DNA of 64,000 bases from Enorma phocaeensis (GTDB lineage: Bacteria; Actinomycetota; Coriobacteriia; Coriobacteriales; Coriobacteriaceae): NCBI RefSeq assembly GCF_900186505.1, contig NZ_LT891969.1, positions 577,496-641,495 of the forward strand, given 5' to 3'. Below, in pieces: positions 42,784 to 52,260 of the stretch (its first letter is position 1; each line of letters begins with the position of its first letter). Made by a program: the position numbers and the translations under genes. Under the pieces are notes generated by a model. It saw only the letters and a program-made list of their open reading frames with translations. It searched no databases and was not told the DNA's origin.

Positions 42784-44715
42784 CTACAGCTCGAACCAGG
42801 CAAAACCCCATGCTGGAAGCTCGAATGAAGCGAGCTCGGTCCGCTCACCGGATAGAAGATCGATATACTCCGCCCGCTCAGGCATCCAGATGGTCTTCTC
42901 CCGATCGCTGAAGTTGAACACAGCGTGCAAGGTCTTGCCCGCGCGCTCGCGCACGATCCACAAGATCGAGACATCGCTGTAATCTTTAGTCCCCACCGTC
43001 GCCTCGGCGCTGAAGACCGGATCATCGCACCGGATGCGCTCCAGCTCCAGAAGGCCGAGGAAGATGCGGTTCTGGACGGTCCCCTCCCTATCGATTTCCT
43101 CGACGAGCCCCCACGGGAACGCACCGCGATGGATATAGCGCGAATCATCGGCCTTCTCGGGATCGTCCCTGTAGGAGTAATCGTTTATCTGACCGATTTC
43201 GTCCCCGCTGTAGATGATGGGCAGCCCCGACTGCGTAAGCATGTAGGCATGGAGCATGAGGTCTTTGCGCACGGCGACCTTCATCGCCTCCGCATCGCCC
43301 TCGAATCCCGCCGCCTCAATGCCGCACATGGATGCCGTCGTGGCACAAAAGCGTGCGTCGCCCGTGACGGGGTCGGCGTTGTAGAGCGCGCCGCGGCTCG
43401 TGCTCCCCGGCGCGTAGCCCTGGAAGTAGTCGTTGAGGTAGCGCTTGTGGGGCACCTCCTTTTGCCCCCACCGCCTGAGCACGGGATAATCGAGTCCCCA
43501 GCCGATATCGTCGTGGCACCGCAGGTAGTTGAGGAAGGTGTACTCCTTGGGGAGGCCGCATACCGCATCGAGCTGCAGCCGCAGGAGCCTCACGTCTCCC
43601 GTCGCGACCGTATGCCACGTCGTCGCCATGGTGGTCACGTTGTAGAGCATGTGGCATTCCGGCTTCTCGACCGTACCGAAATACGGGACGACCTCGACCG
43701 GCGCCATGACCACCTCGCCCAGCAGCACCACGCCGGGGCAAACGACCTCGCCGATCATGCGCATCATGCGCACGAGCGTATGCACCTGCGGAAGGTTCCG
43801 GCAGTTGGTTCCGAGCTGCTTCCAGATGTAGGGCACCGCATCGAGCCGCATGATGTCTATCCCTTGGTTGGCGAGGTAGAGGAAGTTGTACATCATCTCG
43901 TTGAAGACGCGCGGGTTCTTGTAGTTGAGGTCCCACTGGTAGGGATAGAACTGCGTCATGACGCACTGGCCAAGCTCAGGCAGGTACGTCCAGTGGCCGG
44001 GGGCCGTCGTCGGGAACACCTGCGGAACGTCGCGCCCATAGCGATCTATGACGTCCTGGTTCGCCTCGAAGAAGTAGCGGCTCATGTACTCGCCCTCGCC
44101 GGCTCGCGCACGCCGGGCCCATTCATGCTCCTCCGAGGTGTGGTTCATCACGAAGTCCATGCACAAGCTGATGCCTCGCTCGTGGCAGACCTGCGCCAAG
44201 TGCGCGAGGTCATCCATCGTCCCCAGGTCCGGGCGCACGCTCCGGAAGTCCTTGACGGCATACCCGCCATCGGAGCGGCTCTTGTCAGTCGGAGTATCGA
44301 GAAACGGCATGAGATGGATGTAGTTCACCCGGCACCGCTCGAGATACGGCAGCCTGGCCTCAACGCCAGCGATCGTGCCAGCGAAATTGTCGATATACAT
44401 CTGCATGCCGAGCATCTTCTGGCTGCGGTACCACGCACCCGCCTCCTCGCGGGCCGCATCAAGGGCTTTGAGGCGGTCGGGGCGATCATCGAAGAATCGC
44501 TTCATCTGGTCGACGAGCTCGGCGAACATGTCGCCGTTATCATAGAGCTCCATATAGAGCCAGCGAAGCTCGTCGTGATGGCGCTCGAGGCGTTTTTGAA
44601 ACGCGCGGGTTTCCAAGCCCGCGTCACCGCGCCCGTCGGTCGGTAAAGCGCCCTTGCACTCGATCGCGTTCGACATGCAAGCAGATGAAATGGGTTGTTT
44701 CGCTTTTGACGACAT
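42784..44715 (-). CDS. GH13 amylosucrase-like enzyme
   Basis: A 643-residue protein of the GH13_4 amylosucrase/sucrose hydrolase type. The N-terminal helical domain (DELRWLYMELYDNGDMFAELVDQM near residue 50) is typical of this subfamily. The barrel carries MYIDNFAGTIAGVEARLPYLERCRVNYIHLMPF, MDFVMNHTSEEHEWA, catalytic Asp in DIMRLDAVPYIWKQLGTNCRN near residue 290, catalytic Glu in GVVLLGEVVMAP near 330, and RCHDDIGWGLD near 390. Family members make alpha-glucan from sucrose or hydrolyse sucrose/related glucosides. GAGGGAA precedes the ATG. There is no signal peptide. Confidence 0.88.
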   Translation of the reverse strand: MSSKAKQPISSACMSNAIECKGALPTDGRGDAGLETRAFQKRLERHHDELRWLYMELYDNGDMFAELVDQMKRFFDDRPDRLKALDAAREEAGAWYRSQKMLGMQMYIDNFAGTIAGVEARLPYLERCRVNYIHLMPFLDTPTDKSRSDGGYAVKDFRSVRPDLGTMDDLAHLAQVCHERGISLCMDFVMNHTSEEHEWARRARAGEGEYMSRYFFEANQDVIDRYGRDVPQVFPTTAPGHWTYLPELGQCVMTQFYPYQWDLNYKNPRVFNEMMYNFLYLANQGIDIMRLDAVPYIWKQLGTNCRNLPQVHTLVRMMRMIGEVVCPGVVLLGEVVMAPVEVVPYFGTVEKPECHMLYNVTTMATTWHTVATGDVRLLRLQLDAVCGLPKEYTFLNYLRCHDDIGWGLDYPVLRRWGQKEVPHKRYLNDYFQGYAPGSTSRGALYNADPVTGDARFCATTASMCGIEAAGFEGDAEAMKVAVRKDLMLHAYMLTQSGLPIIYSGDEIGQINDYSYRDDPEKADDSRYIHRGAFPWGLVEEIDREGTVQNRIFLGLLELERIRCDDPVFSAEATVGTKDYSDVSILWIVRERAGKTLHAVFNFSDREKTIWMPERAEYIDLLSGERTELASFELPAWGFAWFEL

Positions 44716-44827
44716 ACGTTCCCTCGAAAAGACGGGGCGCCCCGCGGCATGCTTGCCGCACCCTGGAGACGCCTAAGCTACGAAGCTATCGAACGCGTAA
44801 TCTGTCGCCTCGTCAACTATACAACCC

Positions 44828-45088
44828 CTAGCCCGCGAGGAGCAAGACGATTCTGCCGACCATGAAGACGACAGGCGTGAGCAGGCACAGCACAATGCCC
44901 GCCACGCAAGCGATCGTCCCTATGGTGCAGGTGAGGTCGAGCCGATAGTCTTCCCTTCTTGCCTGTCTCGCGAGCCGGAACCCCACGACGGCGCCTGCGG
45001 CACCGACGAGCTGCAGCAAGATGAACGGGCAGAAGGATACAGCGATCGCAACGGCTCCGATGACAATCGAGACGATGTCTTTCCGCAT
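44828..45088 (-). CDS. Small two- to three-helix membrane protein
   Basis: An 86-residue protein. Hydrophobic segments at residues ~5-38 (IVSIVIGAVAIAVSFCPFILLQLVGAAGAVVGF, possibly two helices) and ~56-82 are linked by a charged loop with RLARQARREDYRLD. GAAAGGTAG lies before the ATG. The family is not recognised beyond resemblance to small DUF4190-like membrane proteins. It sits between gdhA and the amylosucrase-like gene on the same strand. Function unknown. Confidence 0.6.
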   Translation of the reverse strand: MRKDIVSIVIGAVAIAVSFCPFILLQLVGAAGAVVGFRLARQARREDYRLDLTCTIGTIACVAGIVLCLLTPVVFMVGRIVLLLAG

Positions 45089-45235
45089 GGCTACCTTTCT
45101 TTACACAGCGTTGGGGCGGTCGGGACGGGTAATCGAATGAACGCATGGCCCATTATACGGCGCTCGGGACGAAAGCGGGCGCGATGGTAAGCCTGACGGG
45201 CAGCGGACCTCTCGTGGATCGGGGCTTAACAGGAA

Positions 45236-45267
45236 GCGGCCGGCACCCCCAAAGGGGCGTCGGCCGC
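45236..45267 (-). terminator. Terminator of gdhA
   Basis: GCGGCCGGC (45236-45244) pairs with GTCGGCCGC (45259-45267) around an inner CCCC/GGGG stem, and TTCCTGTT follows on the minus strand. It lies about 25 nt after the gdhA stop. Confidence 0.7.
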
Positions 45268-45291
45268 CGCGAAAACCAAGCGGTATGTCCC

Positions 45292-46647
45292 CTAGCAGAC
45301 GCCCTGGGAGATCATGGCGTCGGCAACCTTCATGAAGCCGGCGATGTTGGCGCCCATGACGTAGTTGCCCTCGTGGCCATAAGCACGAGCGGTCTCATCC
45401 ACGTTGTGGAACATATCGCGCATGAGCTTCTCGAGCTTGCCGTCGACCTCCTCGAAGGTCCAGGTGAGGTGCTCGGCGTTCTGGCTCATCTCGAGGCCGG
45501 AAACCAGCACGCCGCCGGCATTGGCCGCCTTGCCGGGCATGAACGCGACGCCGTGCTCCAAGAAGTACTGAGTCGCCTCGAGCGTCGTGGGCATGTTCGC
45601 ACCCTCGCCAACGACCTTGCAGCCGTTTGCCACGAGCGCCTCTGCATCCTCGAGGGTGAGCGTGTTCTCGCGGGCGCACGGCAGCGCGATGTCGCACGGA
45701 AGCTGCCACACGCCGCGTCCATCGCCCTCGTGCCAGACGGCACCGGGACGCTCGTCGACATACATGGCGAGACTCACGCCCTGGTCGTGCCCGGAGCGCT
45801 TCTTATCGTAGATGTGCTCGAGCACCCGGTAGTCGATACCCGTCTGGTCCTCGATCCAGCCCTTGGTGTCGGAAGCGGCGATTACGGTGCCTCCGAGCTG
45901 CGCCACCTTCTGGATAGCGTAGATAGCAACATTACCCGAACCATGGACGACAACCTTCTTGCCCTCGAAGGAGTCACCGGTGCTCTTGAGGTACTCGTCT
46001 ACGAAGTACACGAGGCCGTAGCCGGTCGCCTCGGTACGCGCGAGCGAACCGCCGAAGGTGAGGCCTTTGCCCGTGAGGACACCGGACCATTCGTTGCGGA
46101 GGCGTTTGTACTGACCGAACATATAGCCGATCTCGCGCCCACCTACGCCGAGGTCGCCTGCGGGGACGTCGGTGTTGGGACCGATATGGCGGCTGAGCTC
46201 GGTCATGAAGCTCTGGCAGAAAGCCATGACCTCGCGGTTGGACTTACCCTTAGGATCGAAGTCGCTGCCACCCTTGCCGCCGCCCATGGGCAACGTGGTG
46301 AGCGCATTCTTGAAGATCTGCTCGAAGCCCAGGAACTTGAGCATGCCCAGCGTCACCGTGGGGTTGAAGCGCAGACCACCCTTGTACGGGCCGATCGCGG
46401 AGTTGAACTCGACGCGGTAGCCGCGATTGACCTGGACCTTGCCAGCGTCGTCGACCCAAGGAACGCGGAACATGACGACGCGCTCCGGTTCAACGAGACG
46501 CTCGAGCAGCGATAGCTCCTCGAATTCAGGGTGGGCCTCAACAGCAGGCTCGATGGTTTCAAGCACCTCGGTAGCAGCTTGCAAGAACTCAGGTTGATCG
46601 GCGTAGCGCTCGCGCAGATCGTCGATCACACGTTGCGTGTAACTCAT
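45292..46647 (-). CDS. gdhA: NADP-specific glutamate dehydrogenase
   Basis: A 451-residue hexameric-type glutamate dehydrogenase that assimilates ammonia into 2-oxoglutarate. Landmarks: FRVPWVDDAGKVQVNRGYRVEFNSAIGPYKGGLRFNPTV near residues 58-100, the catalytic lysine region LPMGGGKGGSDFDPKGKSNREVMAFCQSFM near 120-150, PAGDLGVGGREIGYMFGQYKRL near 165, and the nucleotide-binding VVHGSGNVAIYAIQK near 240. Length and C-terminus (YVMGANIAGFMKVADAMISQGVC) are typical. GGAGGAAA precedes the ATG. It stands as a single transcription unit. Confidence 0.96.
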   Translation of the reverse strand: MSYTQRVIDDLRERYADQPEFLQAATEVLETIEPAVEAHPEFEELSLLERLVEPERVVMFRVPWVDDAGKVQVNRGYRVEFNSAIGPYKGGLRFNPTVTLGMLKFLGFEQIFKNALTTLPMGGGKGGSDFDPKGKSNREVMAFCQSFMTELSRHIGPNTDVPAGDLGVGGREIGYMFGQYKRLRNEWSGVLTGKGLTFGGSLARTEATGYGLVYFVDEYLKSTGDSFEGKKVVVHGSGNVAIYAIQKVAQLGGTVIAASDTKGWIEDQTGIDYRVLEHIYDKKRSGHDQGVSLAMYVDERPGAVWHEGDGRGVWQLPCDIALPCARENTLTLEDAEALVANGCKVVGEGANMPTTLEATQYFLEHGVAFMPGKAANAGGVLVSGLEMSQNAEHLTWTFEEVDGKLEKLMRDMFHNVDETARAYGHEGNYVMGANIAGFMKVADAMISQGVC

Positions 46648-47058
46648 TGATTTCCTCCTCCATTATCGCGCCCAGCCGGTAGTGGAACGGAGGGCGCCCT
46701 AGCCTGGAAAAGTGTAGCGCTTGCCGTCCTCCCCATCACAAGTCGCATGGCAATCGAAACCGACATGCAACACGCCGGGCACATCAAAAATGAAAGCGAT
46801 ACCGGGGGCGCGGCTCCCCCGTCGCAACCGCATGCTCAGGAAGTGCTTGATTAGTTGATTATCGTGGAGGGTGACTTATTGCACTCAACTTCGACCGGAA
46901 CGCGGTCCTCCGGTTGCTTTGGTCAGGTATCAAATGAGGGGGGGTACACAGCTGGAAGCCCGCCGTTCCGCATCGATCGATAGCGCATCGTCATTGCGCA
47001 TCGCTCGATGGAAAAAGAAGCAGGCCCGAGCCTGCATGCTCTGACCTGCTGTTACTTC
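46648..47058. other. Intergenic stretch between gdhA and the tRNA pair
   Basis: I see no gene here. It should hold the gdhA promoter (a TACACT hexamer lies about 60 nt upstream of the start, but without a good -35), several GC-rich dyads around 46800-46930, and the terminator of the tRNA transcript near 47012. Confidence 0.5.
47012..47035 (-). terminator. Terminator of the tRNA-Pro/tRNA-Gly transcript
   Basis: GCAGGC (47030-47035 read on the minus strand) pairs with GCCTGC across a CGGG loop, followed by TTCTTTTTC. It lies 24 nt past the tRNA-Gly 3' end. Confidence 0.8.
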
Positions 47059-47132
47059 TGGAGCGGGCGACGGGAATCGAACCCGCGTCATCAGCTTGGA
47101 AGGCTGGGGTTCTACCATTGAACTACGCCCGC
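47059..47132 (-). tRNA. tRNA-Gly (anticodon TCC)
   Basis: A 74-nt minus-strand cloverleaf including an encoded CCA: acceptor GCGGGCG/CGCCCGC, D-arm, the anticodon loop CTTCCAA with TCC, and T-arm GCGGGTTCGATTCCCGT. It is three bases downstream of tRNA-Pro and shares its promoter. Confidence 0.96.
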
Positions 47133-47135
47133 ATA

Positions 47136-47212
47136 TGGTCGGGACGACAGGATTCGAACCTGCGGCATCGTGCTCCCAAAGCACGCGCGCTACCAGACTG
47201 CGCCACGTCCCG
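47136..47212 (-). tRNA. tRNA-Pro (anticodon TGG)
   Basis: A 77-nt minus-strand cloverleaf with acceptor CGGGACG/CGTCCCG, an encoded CCA end, the anticodon stem CGTGC/GCACG around TTTGGGA (anticodon TGG), and a GCAGGTTCGAATCCTGT T-arm. Confidence 0.96.
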
Positions 47213-47226
47213 ACGTCCGGTGTAGC

Positions 47227-47255
47227 ATTATACGGATTTTACCGATCATGGGCAA
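47227..47255 (-). promoter_or_regulatory. Promoter of tRNA-Pro and tRNA-Gly
   Basis: On the minus strand TTGCCC (47250-47255), a 17-bp spacer and a perfect TATAAT (47227-47232) end about 14 nt before the tRNA-Pro 5' end. Confidence 0.8.
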
Positions 47256-47453
47256 GACGGCATCGCCTTCACCCAACAACATCTATCCATCCCCTGCCGA
47301 GCAGCGGTGGGACTCACCGCTCCATATCAACCTAAACGAGCACTGCGCTGCCATGTCGAACGAAGCACCCGGAAGATAGGCGATAATGGATGCGGCGCGA
47401 TGGGACGCGCCACACCACGATGCGTTGCTCCAAGCACGGGACCCGAGGAAGAG

Positions 47454-48449
47454 ATGAACGATAACGCCATATCTGCCGATGTTCTCGGCCGAACCCTCAT
47501 CATCGCCAACCCAACTGCACAGCTCGGATCGAGCGAGCAGGTGGCTGAGCGGCTCCAGCGCTTCCTCTGGCTCTACCATCATGATCGCGCCTCGTTCAAG
47601 CTCGTGTATACCGAACGCGCCCACCATGCCGAAGAGCTCGCTCGAGAAGCCTCCGACTTCGACTCGGTCATCGCGCTCGGTGGTGACGGCGTGGTCCATG
47701 AGGTGGCAAACGGCCTCATGCGCATCGCTCGCGCCGATCGTCCCGCCATGGGCGTCGTCCCCGTAGGCTCGGGGAACGACTTTGCCAGGACCCTGGGGAT
47801 GAGCGACTTCACCGGAGGCAGCCTTGCGCGCTACCTCACCTGCGAGCGCGTCCCCTTTGATATAGGCCGACTATCCCTTTGGAGGGACCACGCGAGCCGC
47901 GTGGCAGGCGATGAGGCGGATTCAACCGAGTACTTCGTGGAAACCTTCTCGTTCGGCCTAGATGCTGCTGTGGCGATCGGCACCTATAAGCTGCGGACCA
48001 AGACGCACCTCACCGGCAACGCCCTGTATACGGCGAGCGGTGTGGACGTCCTTGCTCGGAGGTTCCAGTCGTACCCCGCGACCATCGCGCTCGACGGCGG
48101 AGAGCCGGAGCATCTGCGCACGTTCATCATGGCGGTGCAGCTCGGACCTACCTACGGATCGGGATACCACATCTGCCCCGAGGCGAATCCAACAGACGGA
48201 CAGTTCGATGTGTGCATCGCCAGCGGGCGGGCCAATCGCGTGACCGCGCTCTCGTTGCTGCTCCGCGCAAAAAACGGGGGCCACGTGCGCTCACGGTATA
48301 TCCGCTTCGCGCAGTCTCGGCACATTGACATCGAACTCGATGGCGCCGAGTACCCCATGCAAGCGGATGGCGAGCAAGTCGTGGCGCAGAGCATATCCGT
48401 CGACCTGCTGCCCGGCGCCCTCACGATCCTGAGACCAGTCGAGTCCTAG
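47454..48449 (+). CDS. Diacylglycerol kinase-family lipid kinase
   Basis: A 331-residue DAGK-catalytic-domain protein (DgkB/YegS type), which phosphorylates diacylglycerol or a related lipid at the inner membrane face. The N-terminal TLIIANPTAQLGSSEQVA is followed by SVIALGGDGVVHEVANGL near residue 70 (the GGDGT-type nucleotide loop) and MGVVPVGSGNDFARTLGM near 100, both diagnostic. The C-terminal beta-sandwich follows. I start it at 47454, where GAGGAAGAG precedes the ATG. It is divergent from the tRNA pair. Confidence 0.9.
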   Translation: MNDNAISADVLGRTLIIANPTAQLGSSEQVAERLQRFLWLYHHDRASFKLVYTERAHHAEELAREASDFDSVIALGGDGVVHEVANGLMRIARADRPAMGVVPVGSGNDFARTLGMSDFTGGSLARYLTCERVPFDIGRLSLWRDHASRVAGDEADSTEYFVETFSFGLDAAVAIGTYKLRTKTHLTGNALYTASGVDVLARRFQSYPATIALDGGEPEHLRTFIMAVQLGPTYGSGYHICPEANPTDGQFDVCIASGRANRVTALSLLLRAKNGGHVRSRYIRFAQSRHIDIELDGAEYPMQADGEQVVAQSISVDLLPGALTILRPVES

Positions 48450-48569
48450 CCCATGCGGAACAGCGGGCGCCCCGGAGCGCCTCCAGCAGCGAGCACCCGA
48501 GCGCAATCGTCGGAGCACCCCTTCTGCTGATGCTCAAACATGGCTGACCAGCGCAGGGGCCTTGGCTCG

Positions 48570-49520
48570 CTAGAGCCCAAGCCCTTGAAGCCAGGCGAGT
48601 ATGTCGGCGACTACACGGCTGCGATGCGGCTCGTTCAGGATTTCATGCCGCATCCCTGGGTAGACGGTCTCCTGCACGCGCTCCATGCCGAGCGCTCGGT
48701 ACTGCTCGACAGCTCGTTGCACACCGCTGCCGAAATCCCCCACCGGATCGCCTTCACCAGCGATGAAGAGCATGGGTAGCGTTCGCGGAATGCGGTTGGC
48801 GAGGGTGCGGTCCTGGGCTGCTACCGCAAGCGCGGTCACCGCGGCGTAACCTCCAACCGTGAATTCGCGTCCGCAAAGCGGGTCAGCGATGTAGGCGTCG
48901 ACGACTGCGGAATCGGTCGAGAGCCAGTCGAAGGGTGTGCGTGCATCCTGAATCGCCCGACCATAAGCGCCCACCGCAAGGGCATGTACAAGATGGCTGC
49001 GCGAGCGCTCGCCGCGCACCCGGGCAAGAATGTGGCAGAGCGCGTTGCCAGCACGGGCGAGCGGCACGGGCTGCTGCCCCGTCCCGCAGATGATGGCTCC
49101 CACCGCATCGGCGCCCGGACGCGTCAGGTACACCCGCGCGATGAAGCTCCCGAGCGAATGGCCGAAGATCACATGGGGCAGATCGCGAACGCCGAAGAGC
49201 TCGCAGGCCTCCTCATAGGCGCGCTCGACATCCGCGAGCAACAGGCCCGCTCCCCCATCGATTGGCAGATGGCCCAGATCGTCTGGTCCGGCGGCAGTCA
49301 TCCCGTGGCCGATTTGATCGTGCGCGCACACGGCGCAGCCCGCCTTGCAGAGCTCGCCCGCGAACCATTCGTAGCGCCCGATATGCTCGGACATCCCATG
49401 GATGATCTGCACGAGCGCCCGCGGCCGCTCGCCCGCCCCGGAGCCCTCGGGCTCCCAAAGGCGGGCGCGCACGGTCGAGGCCCCGTCTTCACTCGGAAAA
49501 GCGTAATCGCAGCACCTCAT
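48570..49520 (-). CDS. Alpha/beta hydrolase (monoacylglycerol lipase-like)
   Basis: A 316-residue serine hydrolase of the lysophospholipase/Hydrolase_4 (S33-like) family. Landmarks: ALVQIIHGMSEHIGRYEWFAGEL near residue 40 (oxyanion segment), HDQIGHG, the nucleophile elbow VIFGHSLGSFIARV near residue 120, the catalytic Asp in PMLFIAGEGDPVGDFG near 255, and His in GMRHEILNE near 292. There is no signal peptide. It starts 6 nt after the metY stop and is probably co-transcribed. A lipid ester is the likely substrate, unproven. Confidence 0.85.
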   Translation of the reverse strand: MRCCDYAFPSEDGASTVRARLWEPEGSGAGERPRALVQIIHGMSEHIGRYEWFAGELCKAGCAVCAHDQIGHGMTAAGPDDLGHLPIDGGAGLLLADVERAYEEACELFGVRDLPHVIFGHSLGSFIARVYLTRPGADAVGAIICGTGQQPVPLARAGNALCHILARVRGERSRSHLVHALAVGAYGRAIQDARTPFDWLSTDSAVVDAYIADPLCGREFTVGGYAAVTALAVAAQDRTLANRIPRTLPMLFIAGEGDPVGDFGSGVQRAVEQYRALGMERVQETVYPGMRHEILNEPHRSRVVADILAWLQGLGL

Positions 49521-49526
49521 ACGCCG

Positions 49527-50807
49527 CTAGCAGTGCTCGAGCGCCTGCGCGACGTCGTCGATGAGATCCTGCGTATCCTCGATGCCGCAGGAAAGGCGCA
49601 CCATGTCCGGTGCGATGCCGGCTGCGGTGAGCTCCTCATCGGTCATCTGGCGATGCGTGGCGTTCGCGGGGTGCAGCACGCAGGTGCGAGCGTCGGCAAC
49701 ATGCGTGGCGATCTGGGCGACATGCAGGTTCTTCATGAACTCCTCTGCCGCGGCGCGTCCGCCGGTGAAACCGAAGCTCACCACGCCGCAGGTGCCATTC
49801 GGCATGTACTTTTGAGCAAGTGCGTGCCAGGGATCGCCCGGGAGGCCGGGGTACTTCACGAAGCGCACCTTGGGATGGTCGATGAGGAACTCGGCCATGG
49901 CCTGCCCGTTCTTCACATGCTGGGGCATGCGCACGTGCAGGCTCTCCAGGCCCATATTGAGCAGGAAGGCGTTCTGGGGGCTCTGGATGCAGCCGAGGTC
50001 ACGCATGAGCTGCGAGGTCGCCTTGGTGATGAAAGCCGCCGCCTGGCCGAACTTCTGCGTATAGACCACGCCGTGATAGGTCTCATCGGGCGTGGTGAGA
50101 CCGGGGAACTTGTCGGCATGGGCGTCCCAGTCGAAATTGCCGGAGTCGACGATGGCGCCGCCCACCGCCGCACCATGGCCGTCCATGTACTTGGTGGTGG
50201 AGTGGGTCACGATGTCCGCCCCCCACTCGAAGGGACGGCACATGACGGGCGTGGGGAACGTGTTGTCCACGATGAGCGGCACGCCGTGCGCATGGGCCGC
50301 GGAGGCGAAGCGCTCGATATCGAGCACGTCGAGGGCTGGGTTGGCAATCGTCTCGCCGAAGACCGCCTTCGTGTTGGGCCTAAACGCCGCCTCGAGCTCC
50401 TCGTCGGTGCAATCAGGCGCTACGAAGGTGCTCTCGATCCCCATGCGCTCCATCGTATGCGCGATGAGGTTGTACGTGCCGCCATAGATGGCAGAGCTTG
50501 CGACCACATGGTCGCCTGCGCCCATGATGTTGAAGAGGGCGAAGAAATTCGCCGCCTGGCCAGAGCTCGTGAGCATAGCGGCGGTGCCGCCTTCGAGCTC
50601 CGCGATCTTGGCCGCGACCGCGTCGTTAGTGGGATTCTGCAGGCGCGTGTAGAAGTAGCCGGCCTCCTCGAGGTCAAAGAGGCGACCCATGTGCTCGGAA
50701 GTATCGTATTTCCAGGTTGTGGACTGGTAGATGGGCACCTGGCGCGGCTCGCCATCTCCCGGGCGGTAACCGCCTTGGACGCACGTGGTTCCGATATGCT
50801 CTGCCAT
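49527..50807 (-). CDS. metY: O-acetylhomoserine sulfhydrylase
   Basis: A 426-residue PLP enzyme of the Cys/Met-metabolism family, making homocysteine from O-acetylhomoserine and sulfide. All family features are intact: GTTCVQGGYRPGDGEPRQVPIYQSTTW, YFYTRLQNPTNDAV near residue 48, SSGQAANFFALFNIMGAGDHVV near 78, VDNTFPTPVMCRPFEWGADIVTHSTTKYMDGHGAAVGG near 185 (with the PLP lysine) and the C-terminal MVRLSCGIEDTQDLIDDVAQAL. The ~50-residue insertion separates MetY from MetB/MetC. AAGGAG precedes the ATG at 50807. Confidence 0.94.
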   Translation of the reverse strand: MAEHIGTTCVQGGYRPGDGEPRQVPIYQSTTWKYDTSEHMGRLFDLEEAGYFYTRLQNPTNDAVAAKIAELEGGTAAMLTSSGQAANFFALFNIMGAGDHVVASSAIYGGTYNLIAHTMERMGIESTFVAPDCTDEELEAAFRPNTKAVFGETIANPALDVLDIERFASAAHAHGVPLIVDNTFPTPVMCRPFEWGADIVTHSTTKYMDGHGAAVGGAIVDSGNFDWDAHADKFPGLTTPDETYHGVVYTQKFGQAAAFITKATSQLMRDLGCIQSPQNAFLLNMGLESLHVRMPQHVKNGQAMAEFLIDHPKVRFVKYPGLPGDPWHALAQKYMPNGTCGVVSFGFTGGRAAAEEFMKNLHVAQIATHVADARTCVLHPANATHRQMTDEELTAAGIAPDMVRLSCGIEDTQDLIDDVAQALEHC

Positions 50808-51092
50808 AGGATCGCTCCTTACCGTAGGGTCGTACTCGTGGGCGCGAGAAGGCGCCCGCACGTCAACCGTACTAGCGTAACCCCGCGGGCATCGCCTGCG
50901 ACGCGAGCAGTCGAATGTTTACAGAGATGCCACCGATGCGCGCCCATGCGTCGAACTACGGGTGCTATCATGCATCTCGGATACACTGGCTCCGAGCGGC
51001 ATAGCGGCCTCCTTCTGCAAGCACCTCGCATCACCTATGACCAGCCGCAGCCGCGTACGGGGCCGAGAAGTGCCGTTAGGAAAGGAACCACC

Positions 51093-51554
51093 ATGCCCGC
51101 CACCGATATCCTCGCCCGCAAAGAAGAACTCGCCGCCAAGGCCGTAGCGCTGCGCGCCGAGCGCAAGTTCAACTGCGCGCAAGCGGTGGCATGCGCGCTC
51201 GCAGACGAGGTGGGAGCCGACTTCGAGACCTGCTACCGTCTCTCCGAGGGCTTCGGCGGCGGCATGGGCACCCATACCGAGACCTGTGGGGCCATCTCGG
51301 GCGCCGTCATCGTGCTCAGCCAGCTCAACAGCGGCGGAACCGAGGTATCGGGCACCACGAAGACGGCTACCTACCAGCTTGTGCGCAAGGTTGTAGAGGG
51401 CTTCCAAGAGATGAACGGCACCACGATCTGCCGGGAACTCAAAGGCGTCGGCAATCCCGAAGGCATGCGCCGCAGCTGTCCCGGTTGCATCGAAGACGCC
51501 GTGAACCTCGCCGTCGAGGTAATCGCTGCACGCGCCCAACAGGACGAGAACTAA
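51093..51554 (+). CDS. C_GCAxxG_C_C family redox-associated protein
   Basis: A 153-residue protein of the C_GCAxxG_C_C family (TIGR01909-like). The namesake cysteines are present: FNCAQAVACAL near residue 30, YRLSEGFGGGMGTHTETCGAISGAVIVL near 50-80, and a C-terminal ICRELKG...RRSCPGCIEDAVNLAVEVI. Family members occur in anaerobes near electron-transfer genes and are thought to bind a metal or cluster; the function is unknown. AGGAAAGGA precedes the ATG. It is divergent from metY. Confidence 0.88.
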   Translation: MPATDILARKEELAAKAVALRAERKFNCAQAVACALADEVGADFETCYRLSEGFGGGMGTHTETCGAISGAVIVLSQLNSGGTEVSGTTKTATYQLVRKVVEGFQEMNGTTICRELKGVGNPEGMRRSCPGCIEDAVNLAVEVIAARAQQDEN

Positions 51555-51566
51555 ACAGCCGCCGAA

Positions 51567-52214
51567 CTAGAACTCGTCGAATCGCACCGCTCCGCGCTCG
51601 ATACGCGGGTTGCCAGCGGTAAGCTCGGTCATAGCCGCTATGAAGGGCTCCTCGTCTCCCGCATGGAACACGAGCGAGAGCGCCACTTCATCGGTGTACT
51701 CGACTGCACGCTCCTTGCCGCCCGCCTGCTCCACCAGATGGCGAACCTGCTCCAATAGGGCGTAGGGAACGCGCGCCCCTACCGGTGCCACGGCAGTCAT
51801 CTCGACCAGCATGTCCTGGGTACGCGCCATCTCGATCGCAGCCTGCGCCGCCGCGGTGTAGGCACGCACCAATCCACCGGGGCCCAGCAGGGTTCCGCCA
51901 AAATAGCGCGTCGTCACGCAGCAGACGTCCTTGAGCCGCGCACCACGGAGCACCTCGAGCGTAGGCATACCGCTCGTACGCTGCGGCTCGCCGTCGTCGC
52001 TCGCCCGCTCCTGGCCGTCGCGCAAGATCCAAGCCGGCACGTTGTGGCGGGCATCGAAATGTCGCGACCGGACCTCCTCGATGTGCGCGGCGGCTTCCTG
52101 CTCGTCCTCGACGTGCACAAGCTGGGCGATGAAGCGGCTCTTGCGGTCGAGGAACTCACCTTGCGCCTCGAGGCCGCCGCGCATCGTGAAGTAGCTCTCC
52201 ATATCGCAAGCCAT
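51567..52214 (-). CDS. YigZ/IMPACT family protein
   Basis: A ~215-residue UPF0029-type protein. The N-terminal YigZ domain shows KSRFIAQLVHVEDEQEAAAHIEEVRSRHFDARHNVPAWILRD and the conserved SDDGEPQRTSGMPTLEVLRG and CCVTTRYFGGTLLGPGGLVRAYTAAAQAAI. A C-terminal DUF1949-like domain follows. Members are linked to translation or RNA metabolism, by distant similarity to the mammalian IMPACT regulator, but the bacterial role is unsettled. There are three nearby in-frame ATGs; I choose the one preceded by GAAAGG (52214). The N-terminus contains a tandem repeat of a 12-nt GCTTGCGATATG unit. Confidence 0.85.
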   Translation of the reverse strand: MACDMESYFTMRGGLEAQGEFLDRKSRFIAQLVHVEDEQEAAAHIEEVRSRHFDARHNVPAWILRDGQERASDDGEPQRTSGMPTLEVLRGARLKDVCCVTTRYFGGTLLGPGGLVRAYTAAAQAAIEMARTQDMLVEMTAVAPVGARVPYALLEQVRHLVEQAGGKERAVEYTDEVALSLVFHAGDEEPFIAAMTELTAGNPRIERGAVRFDEF

Positions 52215-52260
52215 ATCGCAAGCCTTTCGCATCCCTGGGAACCTGTTCAGGGGGTAAACC

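Noticed and set aside
48984..51050. An 856-codon plus-strand frame running through the hydrolase and metY region
   Set aside because: Only its last 153 codons (51093-51554) form a real gene with its own ribosome site; the rest mirrors minus-strand genes.
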